Below, piece by piece: positions 52,440-62,289 of a DNA stretch of 64,000 nt. The number at the start of each line of letters is the position of its first letter. The first letter of the stretch is position 1. Both the position numbers and the translations under genes were made by a program. Location of the stretch: positions 1-64,000 of the forward strand of contig NZ_AFPB01000036.1 in the NCBI RefSeq assembly GCF_000218485.1. Direction: 5' to 3'. Origin of the DNA: Aquimarina agarivorans. Its GTDB lineage: Bacteria > Bacteroidota > Bacteroidia > Flavobacteriales > Flavobacteriaceae. The notes below the pieces were generated by a model. It searched no databases. It was not told the origin of the DNA and saw only the letters and a program-made list of their open reading frames with translations.

Positions 52440-55400
52440 TTAATTTTCTATTTGGAGTTTTTCACAAATAACTCCGATAAGTTCATTAATAGAACTGTAT
52501 TGGAAAAAATCTACCACAGAAAGTTCTATGTTAAATTTTTCATTAATCTCACTCTGAGCTTGTGGTAACAGTAATGAATTTAACCCGAGATCAAAAAGAT
52601 TTTCATCATCATTAATATCTTCAAGATTTAACAGTTTTACCCAGGTATTGGTAACGTGTCCCTTTACAGTTTCGTAAGACTGCTTTTCTTGTAAGTTTTG
52701 TGTTTTATTACCTATAAAACTTGAAATTTCATCAACGGTTCTATGTTGAAACAGATCAACTATTGTCAATCCGCACTGATATTTTTCTTCAATTTTATTG
52801 TATACCTGAGGTAGTATTAATGAATTTCCTCCCAAATCAAAAAAACTGTCGTCTCTTGAAAAAGAATCTATTTTTAGAACTTCCATAAATACTGAAGTCA
52901 CGTAATCTTCAATACTCTCCTTAAATACAGTCTTGGTTTCGGTGTCCTCATCTGGTAATGTCTGAACCTCTTTAGTGAGAACAATTTTAGATATTGGTAT
53001 TGCAATTTCGAACTCGTCTTTTAAATAATTTTTAAAGTCAGTATTTATATTATTTTCAGAACCTGATACTTCAATTTCTCTTAAAGGTGCTGTTTTTAAA
53101 GATAGGTAGGGTTGCATAAAAAGATTGTTCTTGTTAATGCCTATAAACGAATTTGAAACTCCCTGGCTCAAAACTTTATACATTAATTTTAATGCATCTT
53201 TTGCTTTTAAAATATCAAACCCTTTACGAGCTGCTAACTCTGGAAATTCAATCTTTTTACCAAGCCCTGTATTTTCCCAAATAGACCAGGCCATATTCCA
53301 TACCTTCACAGCATTTTGCTGAGTTGCATATTTTACCAAAGCTTCCTGAAACCTATTAGCCGCAGAATAAGCAATAACACCAACTCCTCCAAAATAACCG
53401 TTAACTGATGAAAAGTTAATGAAATTTGATATTTTTAATTCACATGCTAAATCATATAAATTAAAACTTCCCTTTACTTTAGTCTGAATTTGGTGTCTGA
53501 ACTCCTCAGCAGAAAAATTACTTATGGCCTTCATTTTAAAATCAGCAGCTAAATGAAAAATTCCGTCTATCGTCGTACCATTAAGTCTTTGTTTTAGTGT
53601 TTGATAATCATTTAAATCGGCGTTAACATAGGTGACATCAGCACTTATCTCCTTAATTCTATTATAATTATCTTGTTTTTCCTGATTTAAATCTGCAAAC
53701 GCACTTCTTCCCAATAAAACTAATTTTACCGCTGCTTTTTCAAGTAAATCCATAGCCAAAGTTATAGCGATACCTCCTAATCCTCCGGTTATAAGATAGG
53801 TTTCATTATCTTTAGGAATAAAGGACTTTTCGTAATTTTTAATCACAGTTTCACTTAAGCGCGAAACAAATCGTTTATTTTCACGATAAACAACTTCTCT
53901 GTCAAACTTATTAATTGCTGTAGCCTCCTGAAATAACGCCGAGCTGTCAATTAAAGTATTTACATCAATATGTTTGCAAGAAATCCACTTTATTTCTTCA
54001 TGAATCGCATGCAGCATACCTATCTGAGCACTAGCATTTATTCTTGTTTTCTCATCAGAAGTAACCTGCTGATTTTGTCTACTTACCAAAATAAGGCTAA
54101 TGTGCTTTTCACGGAATGTACTAAGTGCTTTTACCAAAAACAATAGGCGTAGTGCATTTTTTTCAGCAGTTTCACTGGAATTAGTACTTTTTTTATCTTC
54201 TTCAGATTCTATAATAACAGTACCAAGTTCAATATTATTAGCGAATATATCTTCAAGAAGTTTTATAAAGTCTTCCTGGCGGTCTTGATTAACTCCATAT
54301 TCATTATCAGATATTTTACAGAAATTATCTGAATTAACTGCATATAACAAATCTACACTAGCTGGCAGTATTTCAAAATTAATAGACGAGTTTACCACTG
54401 GAAAAACTAAAGCAGTTCTGGGCTTAGTGATGGCAATTTCCGATAGTTTTTTCGGTTTCCATATTCGTTCAAGGACGGTTGTTTTATATGTGTCGTCTCC
54501 AGAGATTTTATTTACCACGGATGGGTTTAAATTAAAGCTTCCCTCCTCTAGCATTTTTGTCAATTTCCCTTTCTGTATTTTACCGATAGATGTTCTAGGT
54601 ATTTCATTAGGCTGTATGCTTATAATTTCGCTTGGGGTAAACCCAAAAAGCATAGAAACCTCCCTTCTTATGACCTTTTTAATATTTTCTGAAGCGGTAC
54701 CTTGTTCTTTTGTATGATAGAATACTGCCACACTATCTGTATAACTTTCGCCATCTCTAAAAGGTACTACTGCTGTAGATGAAGGTTCAACACCTTTAAT
54801 TGTATCGATATATTCTTCTATTTCATGACACGACAGGTTGTAGCCGTTAATAATCAATATATCTTTATTCCTTCCTACAACAGCAACTTCCCCATTTTGT
54901 ATAAAAGCGATATCTCCTGTATCGAACCAATTGTTATCTGTAAAAGATTCTGTATTTACATCGGGCCTGTTATAATAGGACTCCAGAATACAGGCTCCTT
55001 TTACCTGTAATCTTCCATGTTGTCCCTCTTTTAAAAGCTCATTGCTCTCATTAACAATTCTAGCATCAACTCCGGCAATAGGTTTTCCAACACTGACATA
55101 TTTATGGTTTACGGAGCTTAAATCAAAGCTTTTATTGAATAATACCGCTGAGCAGGTTTCAGACATTCCCCAAGCGGGGAAAACTGCTTTTGAGCTTAGG
55201 TTAAATGGCTTGAAAAGCTCTAAAAACTTATGAACTTGTGAGGCTATAATCTGCTCTCCACTATTCATTATAAAACGAATAGTTGATAAATCGAGTTTAG
55301 AATTTGTTATTTCTTCTTTAAAAGAACTGATTAAATTAAACGCAAAATTAGGTGCCCACGTTAGGTTTACCCTGAATTGACTACAAAGTTCCATCCAACG

Positions 55401-56576
55401 CAACGGTTTTTGTAATATATAATTGGTATCAACCTGAATTTGGAAACATCTGCTAACCACATCTCTGACGTGAAACATTATTATACCTCCTACGTGATCA
55501 AGCGGTAACCAGTTTAAACTGATATCTTCTCTTGTGAACGTATTTGCAGCGATAGTTCCGGCACAGCGATTAATAATTCTTCGGTGTGTCTGTGGTACCA
55601 GTTTCGGAGCTCCAGTACTTCCGGAGGTCATTAAATATACCGCAATATCATCAGGCTGTACATCAAATGTGTTTAATTTTTCAGCAGTGCCTGCTAAATC
55701 TTCATAGGCAAGCACTGTTACTGTTGTATTAGTATTCGCTTTTAGAAAAGCCGAAATCACTTCCTTATTTTTCTCTTCACATATTACTACACTTTCAGAA
55801 AACTGCTTAACAGTAGCAAGCAGCTTGTTTGCCCCGGGCATATTTGTGCTGTATCCTTTCGGAAATGCCATTGGAATAGCAGGTATACCTTTTAATATAC
55901 TACCCCAAAAAACCTCAATATACTGTGCCATATCAGGCAGCTGCATAATAATAGGGGTTTGTTTCCTTATTCTGAGTTTATGAAGAGCTCCTGCAGTCAT
56001 TTTCGCTTTCTCAAATAACTCATTATAACTAAATGTCTCAGCATTTCCCTTACTGCTTACTAATGTTATACCGTTACTGGTGATACTTGCCGCCGCTAAA
56101 CTTTCTGAAAGCGTGCCTTCTGTGATTTTCGTGTTGGCAGCACCTCCTAAAACAATAGCATCTTTAGCTGTGGAAAACTGGTTATTTGCTTCAAATTCAA
56201 AATTTGTTTTAAGTTCTGATTTAAGTTTTAAAGAAGTGTATTGGGTTTTTAACTTCTCTGCCAGCGATAATAAATATTCTTCATTAAAAATAGGAATTTC
56301 ATTTAGTTGACCAACGTCCATCTCTCCATTAAAATCTATTGGAAATGAGGTTAACTGGACCATTTTGAATTCAGTATTTGCAACATCAGTTATCTGATTT
56401 TTAATATCCTCTTCACTAACAATTTGTGTGCTTAAAAAATATATGATTAAAGTGGTGATCCCTTCTTGAGTTGTTTTTTGCTTTACAAAACAATCATAAA
56501 TTCCTTTTATACCAATTATTGCCTTTTGAATTGAGTGTTCAGTTTTTATTGGACTTTGTGTTATTAATGCTTTCAT
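52440..56576 (-). CDS. assembly-line loading protein: acyl-ligase (AL)-KR-ACP-ACP, 1378 aa
   Basis: It activates a starter acid and reduces it on the carrier. A short A_C-like N-terminal part (1-110) is followed by an acyl-ligase/FAAL-type adenylation domain (about 165-690; YLMTSGSTGAPKLVPQTH, NWLPLDHVGG, AWGMSETC), then a structural half and a ketoreductase (about 930-1125; TGGLGGIAITLAMDLL, SSVNGYFGG, YSAAN), then two carrier domains in tandem (LGGNSLILPQ, LGLNSLLLPQ), each with a serine. This order resembles the loading part of bacillaene PksJ, which loads a 2-keto/2-hydroxy acid. The start follows the desaturase gene by four bases. It is the probable starting point of the product. Confidence 0.88.
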   Translation of the reverse strand: MKALITQSPIKTEHSIQKAIIGIKGIYDCFVKQKTTQEGITTLIIYFLSTQIVSEEDIKNQITDVANTEFKMVQLTSFPIDFNGEMDVGQLNEIPIFNEEYLLSLAEKLKTQYTSLKLKSELKTNFEFEANNQFSTAKDAIVLGGAANTKITEGTLSESLAAASITSNGITLVSSKGNAETFSYNELFEKAKMTAGALHKLRIRKQTPIIMQLPDMAQYIEVFWGSILKGIPAIPMAFPKGYSTNMPGANKLLATVKQFSESVVICEEKNKEVISAFLKANTNTTVTVLAYEDLAGTAEKLNTFDVQPDDIAVYLMTSGSTGAPKLVPQTHRRIINRCAGTIAANTFTREDISLNWLPLDHVGGIIMFHVRDVVSRCFQIQVDTNYILQKPLRWMELCSQFRVNLTWAPNFAFNLISSFKEEITNSKLDLSTIRFIMNSGEQIIASQVHKFLELFKPFNLSSKAVFPAWGMSETCSAVLFNKSFDLSSVNHKYVSVGKPIAGVDARIVNESNELLKEGQHGRLQVKGACILESYYNRPDVNTESFTDNNWFDTGDIAFIQNGEVAVVGRNKDILIINGYNLSCHEIEEYIDTIKGVEPSSTAVVPFRDGESYTDSVAVFYHTKEQGTASENIKKVIRREVSMLFGFTPSEIISIQPNEIPRTSIGKIQKGKLTKMLEEGSFNLNPSVVNKISGDDTYKTTVLERIWKPKKLSEIAITKPRTALVFPVVNSSINFEILPASVDLLYAVNSDNFCKISDNEYGVNQDRQEDFIKLLEDIFANNIELGTVIIESEEDKKSTNSSETAEKNALRLLFLVKALSTFREKHISLILVSRQNQQVTSDEKTRINASAQIGMLHAIHEEIKWISCKHIDVNTLIDSSALFQEATAINKFDREVVYRENKRFVSRLSETVIKNYEKSFIPKDNETYLITGGLGGIAITLAMDLLEKAAVKLVLLGRSAFADLNQEKQDNYNRIKEISADVTYVNADLNDYQTLKQRLNGTTIDGIFHLAADFKMKAISNFSAEEFRHQIQTKVKGSFNLYDLACELKISNFINFSSVNGYFGGVGVIAYSAANRFQEALVKYATQQNAVKVWNMAWSIWENTGLGKKIEFPELAARKGFDILKAKDALKLMYKVLSQGVSNSFIGINKNNLFMQPYLSLKTAPLREIEVSGSENNINTDFKNYLKDEFEIAIPISKIVLTKEVQTLPDEDTETKTVFKESIEDYVTSVFMEVLKIDSFSRDDSFFDLGGNSLILPQVYNKIEEKYQCGLTIVDLFQHRTVDEISSFIGNKTQNLQEKQSYETVKGHVTNTWVKLLNLEDINDDENLFDLGLNSLLLPQAQSEINEKFNIELSVVDFFQYSSINELIGVICEKLQIEN

Positions 56577-56580
56577 TTCT

Positions 56581-57552
56581 TTAATTTAATGAAGTTCTTT
56601 TTAATTCTCTATCATCCAGAAATTCGTGAATTCTGTTCCAAAAAGTGGGATTTTTATTTGACGAAATAAAAATCCCTCCCATATTAATATTTAGATCCCT
56701 ATATTTCTCATCTTTCATCATTATCTCATGTGCTTTTTTTAGATTCCAGTAAGGTATATCGGGACGTAGGTGATGTGTCAAATGATAATTTTCATTGTGT
56801 ATACTCGAAAAAAAAGCTTCTAAAGGATGGCTAAACCTGTTCCATGACTTATCTATTTCGTCGGGGTTTTTAATTAATAAAAAGTGTTCTGATATACCTA
56901 TAAACCACCCTTGCCATGGGAATATGATGAAGAATGGAACAAACCACAGAAGAATCAGGTATAACAACCATCCGTTCAAGGCAAAAACTCCTATGATAAA
57001 CAACCAGTATACTATCATTATTATAGCTTCACGAGAACCTTCCTTAACATACCCTAAACGGTCGTTAAACAATGCCTTGGCATAAATAAAAGCATTACCA
57101 AACAGCATAGGTTTCAGTAGATGTTTTTTGATAAATGCTTTTTTATCAAGATCTTCATATAGACCAAAATGGTTGTAAAACCTCAAATCTGGATCTTTAT
57201 CTTCGTTACCTATATGGTTGTGATGATGTACTACATGTGATTTAATATAATCATCAAAACCCAAAAAAATCAGGTAACCTGTAAGGTACTTTCCAACAAA
57301 ATCATTTAGCCAAGTATTTTTAAAAAGCACTCCGTGTCCGGCATCATGGAGCAAGGTTACAAATGCACGTTGCCTTGTACCAATTAACAGAACTGCCAAA
57401 GGATAGAAATACCAGTTTACGAGCACAATGTATACACTTGCTCCTATAAAAAGATAATCTACCAATAACCCCAAAAGAGAACGGTAGTTATTGGTTTCCG
57501 ACAACATATCTAGTTCTTTCAGAATCTGCCTGTTAAATCTGTGGTTCTTCAT
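56581..57552 (-). CDS. membrane fatty-acid desaturase / hydroxylase family protein
   Basis: Di-iron membrane enzyme. Three His boxes: HDAGH (near 80), HVVHHHNHIG (near 110) and ENYHLTHH (near 255). Hydrophobic segments flank them (about 29-60, 178-225). Length 323 aa. It could desaturate or hydroxylate the acyl group or the acyl-carrier chain of the product. The gene for a [2Fe-2S] ferredoxin lies 31 bases upstream and is a plausible electron donor. Confidence 0.85.
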   Translation of the reverse strand: MKNHRFNRQILKELDMLSETNNYRSLLGLLVDYLFIGASVYIVLVNWYFYPLAVLLIGTRQRAFVTLLHDAGHGVLFKNTWLNDFVGKYLTGYLIFLGFDDYIKSHVVHHHNHIGNEDKDPDLRFYNHFGLYEDLDKKAFIKKHLLKPMLFGNAFIYAKALFNDRLGYVKEGSREAIIMIVYWLFIIGVFALNGWLLYLILLWFVPFFIIFPWQGWFIGISEHFLLIKNPDEIDKSWNRFSHPLEAFFSSIHNENYHLTHHLRPDIPYWNLKKAHEIMMKDEKYRDLNINMGGIFISSNKNPTFWNRIHEFLDDRELKRTSLN

Positions 57553-57583
57553 ATTTTACTATAATTTTGCATTAATTCATAAA

Positions 57584-57850
57584 TTAGATTGTATTGACTT
57601 TAGAGTTTTCTTCTAACGTACATTGACAAAGCAGCCGGTATTCACCTGGAGAAAAGCCTAATCGTTTTAACAATTTCGTTTCGTTTTGGGTAATTTCCCC
57701 CAAATTTCCATAATTTTTCTTAACAAGGCATCTACCGCATCTGCCTCTTAAACACTGAAACGGAATATCGGTATCATAATCATACAGATTAGAGAGGGGC
57801 TCTCCTTTTTCAAGCTCAAAAGTTGATTTTCCTATATTAATTTTCTTCAT
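57584..57850 (-). CDS. [2Fe-2S] ferredoxin
   Basis: Plant-type ferredoxin of 88 aa. The cluster Cys are in CLRGRCGRCL (CX4CX2C, residues about 33-41) and a fourth in LLCQC (about 73-76). It is likely to carry electrons to the membrane desaturase next door. The halogenase itself uses 2-oxoglutarate and needs no ferredoxin. It starts 26 bases after the halogenase stop. Confidence 0.88.
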   Translation of the reverse strand: MKKINIGKSTFELEKGEPLSNLYDYDTDIPFQCLRGRCGRCLVKKNYGNLGEITQNETKLLKRLGFSPGEYRLLCQCTLEENSKVNTI

Positions 57851-57876
57851 TTACAAAATAAATTTCTGCTAACTGA

Positions 57877-58779
57877 TTATATTTTTTGAAAAGGAGTACC
57901 CAAACTATTCTCTGTTCTTATTTGGTTATGCTTAAAGGTATCCTCCCCGCTCACCAAAACACATCCATAACCTGATTTTTTTAACTGAAAAAAACCTCCA
58001 TGTCCGTGAAATTCATCATGGTTAGGATATACTTTAACCTGAGTAGGAACAAATCGTGAAGAAAATGCAAACCGTGTAGATCTTTCACTTACGTTCGGAT
58101 GCGAACCATGAATACACTTTGAGGTAAATAAGATAAATTCTCCTGCCTTCATTTCTATTGACTTACTTTCCATTTCATCAGGATCCCATTTTGGATCTAT
58201 TTTAAACTCTTCAAAATCGTACCCGTAAAAATTATCTTTCTCTATAGGTGTGTATTCGGTATCCCTCCCTCCCGTCACTGGCAATCCTTCATTATAGTAC
58301 TGCTTTTTATGTGTTCCAGGTAAAAACTTCATACATCCATTTTCAATCGTTGCATCAGTAAATGCTGTCCATGCTGTAATTTCGACATACTCATCTTTAC
58401 CCGATATGGTTGGCTGTAAAATAGGATCTCCTGTTACGTATTGAAATGTTCCCACCTGATGCCAGTCCGTACCTGCACTTTTAGGGAATTTCGGAAAGAA
58501 TTCTGTTCGCCAGCATAAAATATCTTCTCCTAATATAACTTTTACTTTTTCCAAAATTTTGACGTTCGATATATGATCAGAAAGATCTTGAACGTCGAAA
58601 TGTCGATCCCATCCAACATTATTCTTGTGTATTGCATGATTCTGAATCATACTTTTAGACCGAATATTCTTAAGCATGGTCTTTGCTATATCCGGATCAT
58701 ATGCTCTAAAGGGACCTACTACCCCGTCTTTATCAAAAATTGCTTTTATTTCTTTGGCATTTAAATGATCTAAATTCAT
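57877..58779 (-). CDS. SyrB2-like Fe(II)/2-oxoglutarate-dependent halogenase
   Basis: Predicted to chlorinate an unactivated carbon of a carrier-bound substrate. It keeps the SyrB2/chlorinating-enzyme pattern: LCWRTEFFPKFP, TDWHQVGTF, ITAWTAFTDATIENGC, LPGTHKK, GYDFEEF and SKCIHGSHPN. The iron ligands are His107 and His224; the position that is Asp/Glu in hydroxylases is Val109 (Ala in SyrB2), so no carboxylate ligand and space for chloride. R236 follows as 2-OG contact. Length 300 aa, close to SyrB2. Substrate could be an aminoacyl or acyl-carrier intermediate. The Val at this position is unusual, so activity needs testing, and phytanoyl-CoA dioxygenase-like hydroxylation is the alternative. 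Confidence 0.82.
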   Translation of the reverse strand: MNLDHLNAKEIKAIFDKDGVVGPFRAYDPDIAKTMLKNIRSKSMIQNHAIHKNNVGWDRHFDVQDLSDHISNVKILEKVKVILGEDILCWRTEFFPKFPKSAGTDWHQVGTFQYVTGDPILQPTISGKDEYVEITAWTAFTDATIENGCMKFLPGTHKKQYYNEGLPVTGGRDTEYTPIEKDNFYGYDFEEFKIDPKWDPDEMESKSIEMKAGEFILFTSKCIHGSHPNVSERSTRFAFSSRFVPTQVKVYPNHDEFHGHGGFFQLKKSGYGCVLVSGEDTFKHNQIRTENSLGTPFQKI

Positions 58780-58906
58780 TGCTTTATGGTTTAATTTTGT
58801 TAATTACATTAGCTTAGTTTTTATAAAGATGTTTTTTTCAAAACTTTATCACAGATTCTAAGGCATAATCTGATTTAAAAAAAACTTACATGATTTAAAA
58901 AAGGGT

Positions 58907-59647
58907 TTAAATCATTACTTTTTTTTGAATTGATTCATAAAAATGGTTCAAATTATCATTCATGAAAAAATGACCTCCCTGAAACTCTAGATAATTAAAA
59001 TTGCTTGTAGTATACATTTTCCAATTTTCAACATATTTCGGAGGGCATACAAAATCATTACTTCCTGCTGCCACTAATATGGGAATGTCGAGTATTTTTT
59101 TGGTTTATAATCATAACAGTCAATTACCTTAAAATCGGCTCGAAGTATAGGTTCAATAAAATCCAGTAAATCTGGTTCATTTAAAATTTTCTGGGGAAGG
59201 CCTCCGTAACTTTTAATTTGTTTCCAAAAATCTTCTTTAATTAAATTATATAGTGGTTTTCTTTTTTTATATTATGCGGTGCCGACCCTGCCGCTAAAAT
59301 TAACTGTTTTATATTTTTTCTTTTAGAGCAATCGCTAATTCATAAGCGATTAGGGTACCCAAACTATACCCAAAAAAGTAGGTTGGAAGGTCAGGTAATG
59401 CTGTAAATTCGTTTAAAAGCTGTTCTGTAATGGTATGTACATTATCAAAAAGTGGTTCTTTCATGCGTTTCCCTCTTCCAGGTAAATCTACAATCAAAAC
59501 CTGTACATCACTGCTTAATCTATTGGCTACAGCATGTAATGCTGAAGGTGCTGCCCCGGCAAAAGGAAAAAAGATCCACCTACATTTGTAATCTGTATTA
59601 CCTTGCTCTCTCATAGAAAACCAAGGTGAAATATTTTTATACTTCAT
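58907..59647 (-). pseudogene. type II thioesterase, three frameshifts (likely intact in nature)
   Basis: Editing thioesterase that removes stalled groups from carrier domains. The N-terminal part (59647-59309) has WIFFPFAGAAPSA and the nucleophile in FGYSLGTL. The frame breaks at the T runs 59314-59319, 59262-59268 and 59095-59101; one more T in each restores one protein of about 247 aa, with AAGSAPHNIKK, LRADFKVIDCYDY, the Asp in AAGSNDFV and the His in GGHFFM, ending at 58907. All three faults are the same kind. It starts five bases after the Ser-adenylation gene stop. Confidence 0.8.
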
Positions 59648-59652
59648 TATTT

Positions 59653-61164
59653 TTATAACTCAGCTATCAGTTGTTTCCTGTTTAACTTTCCACTTGACAA
59701 TAAAGGGAATTCCTCCTTGAAAATAAACCTGTTAGGAATCATGTAGGTTGGAATTTTAGCTTTCAACTGCTCTTTAATCTGGCTTTCTTTAATTTCAGAA
59801 TTTGCTTTATAAAAAGCGTATAAAAACTGATTACTGTCATTTTCATTCATTAAAACAACTACATCTTTTATGTTTCCTATTGTTTTAAGCTGCTTTTCAA
59901 TATCTGTCAGTTCAACTCGTAAACCTCTCAACTTAACCTGAAAATCTTTTCGTCCTACGAAACAAATGTTCAAAGACTCCTTGTCCTTGTACACAATATC
60001 ACCGGTTTTATAGGCACGAATATTTTGATGGTACGGAAGTTTAACAAATTTTAAATCTGTCAGTTCTTCATTATTCACATAGTTTCTTGCCAATCCTATT
60101 CCTGTAATATACAATTCCCCTTCTTCTCCGTTATTTTTCTCCCGCAACTCTTCATCAAGCACAAATAATTTTATGTTGCTAATAGCTTTTCCTATCGGTG
60201 CTGTTTTATAAAATCGTTCCTTTTCCCTGAAAGCATAGTGAGATACATCTATACTTGCCTCTGTAGGCCCATATAAATTAACTAATACCCCCTGTGAATT
60301 CTTAAAAAACTGATTGAATGTATTTACACTCGATACTAATAATTTTTCTCCACTGGTGAATATATATTTTAATGATGCAACAGGATTTATATCTTCCTTT
60401 ATTGATAAGTACTCAAGAAATAAACGAAATACAGATGGTACGAAATGAATAACATTGATTTGATGTTTTTTAATCATCTTAAACATTAATCTTACATCCT
60501 GTTCTCTTCCTCCTGGAAGCAATACTACCGAAGCTCCATACATCGACCACCAAAATATCTCCCATACAGAAACATCAAATGTATACACTGTTTTAAAGAA
60601 CAGAGTATCAGAAGATGTTATCGGGTATGCACCCTGCATCCAAACCAACCTATTATATAATCCTGAATGTTCTAAGGCAACTCCTTTGGGTTTTCCGGTA
60701 GATCCTGAGGTATAGATTACATAAGCCAAGTCATGACCAGAAACTGATACTGCTGGTCTTTCCTTAGAAAACAGAGTTATGTTTGTGTTATTTAAAGAAA
60801 TATGATTTCCTTTAAAAGAATCATACGCTGCAGTTTTAGCACTTGTTATCAAAGTCTTAATTTTACTATCTTCAAAAATAGAATTTAGACGTTCTGTTGG
60901 GTATAAAGGATCTAACGGCAGATAGGCTGCCCCCAACTTCAGTAATGAATAAATAGTAGTAATCATTTCAATTGAACGTACCATCAAAATTCCGACGATA
61001 TCACCTTTTTTCACACCCGAGTTAAGGAGCATATTTGCCATTTGACTCGAACGCTCGTCCAGTTCTGAATACAGTATTTTATGGTCGCCCTCAATAACGG
61101 CTATTTTGTTTGCATGCACATGAAAAGCCTCCTGTATATCTGAAAGAATATTTTTGTTTTCCAT
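59653..61164 (-). CDS. stand-alone adenylation enzyme, predicted L-Ser specific
   Basis: Activates an amino acid and loads it on the free-standing ACP. Core motifs: YVIYTSGSTGKPKG (148-161), YGPTEAS (298-304), YKTGD and SSGKLNR. The binding-pocket residues read by alignment to GrsA-PheA are D197 V198 W201 H240 F269 S271 L297 I305 D306 plus the final Lys, that is DVWHFSLIDK, matching the L-Ser code. No condensation or carrier domain is attached. It is grouped with an acyl-CoA dehydrogenase, a 3-hydroxyacyl-CoA dehydrogenase and an ACP, as in aminomalonyl-ACP formation for zwittermicin A (ZmaJ-like). Confidence 0.9.
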   Translation of the reverse strand: MENKNILSDIQEAFHVHANKIAVIEGDHKILYSELDERSSQMANMLLNSGVKKGDIVGILMVRSIEMITTIYSLLKLGAAYLPLDPLYPTERLNSIFEDSKIKTLITSAKTAAYDSFKGNHISLNNTNITLFSKERPAVSVSGHDLAYVIYTSGSTGKPKGVALEHSGLYNRLVWMQGAYPITSSDTLFFKTVYTFDVSVWEIFWWSMYGASVVLLPGGREQDVRLMFKMIKKHQINVIHFVPSVFRLFLEYLSIKEDINPVASLKYIFTSGEKLLVSSVNTFNQFFKNSQGVLVNLYGPTEASIDVSHYAFREKERFYKTAPIGKAISNIKLFVLDEELREKNNGEEGELYITGIGLARNYVNNEELTDLKFVKLPYHQNIRAYKTGDIVYKDKESLNICFVGRKDFQVKLRGLRVELTDIEKQLKTIGNIKDVVVLMNENDSNQFLYAFYKANSEIKESQIKEQLKAKIPTYMIPNRFIFKEEFPLLSSGKLNRKQLIAEL

Positions 61165-61181
61165 TTACGATTAAATAAGAA

Positions 61182-62288
61182 TTATACGTATAAGAACTCT
61201 TTGGGAATAAGTACTTCATGTATTTGGGTTGACCCTTCAATAATCTCCATAATTTTAGCATCTCTGTATAGCCGCTCAGTAAATGACGAGTTAAGATGAC
61301 AGCCTTTGGCTCCTAAAATTTGAATGGCATTGGACGTTACGCTGGTTGCCGCTTTAGAAGCTACGTATTTTGCTAAAAGTGTTTTACGCACCATCGATAG
61401 GTCGAATATTTCTCTAGCCTCTGCAGCTGCTGTACAAAAGTTTTTTGCAGATTCTACATCTACAATCATTTCTGTCAACAGTTTTTGAACCAATTGATGC
61501 TTATTAAGTCTGTCTTTTTCTCTTACATGCTTTATGGCTTCACTTAAAGCTGCCTCTGCGATTCCCAGACTTCCGCATGCTGTAGTAAAGCGCCCTTCGT
61601 CGAGTCCAAAATTAATAGCTGTAGAAACACCATCAATCTCGCTTCCGATTGTATTTTCCTTCGGAACCACACAATCCGTAAACTCAAGTTCTGCAAGCAT
61701 ATTAGCCTTTAACCCAAGCATATTTTTTATTGATTTGATTTTTAAACCTGGGTTATTTCTTTCAACAATAACTGCAATCGTTTTATTTTCCAATTTGCAA
61801 AGTACCAGAAAGAAATCTGCAATTTGCCCAAGTGTTATCCACCGTTTTACACCGTTAAGAACAAAGTGATCTTTTTTGTCTGTCAAACACGTTTCCACAG
61901 ACCTTAAATCACTTCCAGCGTTAGGCTCCGTTAAAGCAATTCCGCCAATTTTTTCGCCTGTGGCAATTAAGGGTAGCCACTTATCTCTGATTTCTCTGGA
62001 ACCAAATCGTTGAATAGGCTGTGTAACCATACCTGTTACGGTTAACATATTTTCAACTGAGCCATGTCCCTGAGCCATTATTTTATGAAGAGACATAATA
62101 TCGTATGCATTCATATTCTGCCCCCCGTATTTGCTTTTTACACAAGCTCCAAAATATCCCTTATCAGCAATATTTTTTATTACTGCATTGGGGATATTTT
62201 GAGTTACATCCATTTCTATAGCATACGGTGTAATATATTCTGAAACAAAAGAAATTACTTCCTTTTCAAAGTCTGAATTGAACCCCAT
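61182..62288 (-). CDS. acyl-CoA dehydrogenase-like flavoenzyme acting on an ACP-bound substrate
   Basis: FAD enzyme of the acyl-CoA dehydrogenase fold: GGIALTEPNAGSDLRS, MLGLKANMLAELEF and the C-terminal EIIEGSTQIHEVLI. I choose ATG 62288, one base after the ACP stop, instead of the longer ORF that overlaps the ACP gene. With the seryl-ACP set it would oxidise 2-amino-malonic semialdehyde on the ACP to the acid (role of ZmaG in zwittermicin biosynthesis). The next gene starts 17 bases away. Confidence 0.88.
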   Translation of the reverse strand: MGFNSDFEKEVISFVSEYITPYAIEMDVTQNIPNAVIKNIADKGYFGACVKSKYGGQNMNAYDIMSLHKIMAQGHGSVENMLTVTGMVTQPIQRFGSREIRDKWLPLIATGEKIGGIALTEPNAGSDLRSVETCLTDKKDHFVLNGVKRWITLGQIADFFLVLCKLENKTIAVIVERNNPGLKIKSIKNMLGLKANMLAELEFTDCVVPKENTIGSEIDGVSTAINFGLDEGRFTTACGSLGIAEAALSEAIKHVREKDRLNKHQLVQKLLTEMIVDVESAKNFCTAAAEAREIFDLSMVRKTLLAKYVASKAATSVTSNAIQILGAKGCHLNSSFTERLYRDAKIMEIIEGSTQIHEVLIPKEFLYV

Positions 62289-62289
62289 A

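Noticed and set aside
57877..58779. Plain phytanoyl-CoA dioxygenase hydroxylase
   Set aside because: The metal-binding carboxylate is absent (Val109) and the flanking sequence follows SyrB2 closely, so halogenation is the better reading.
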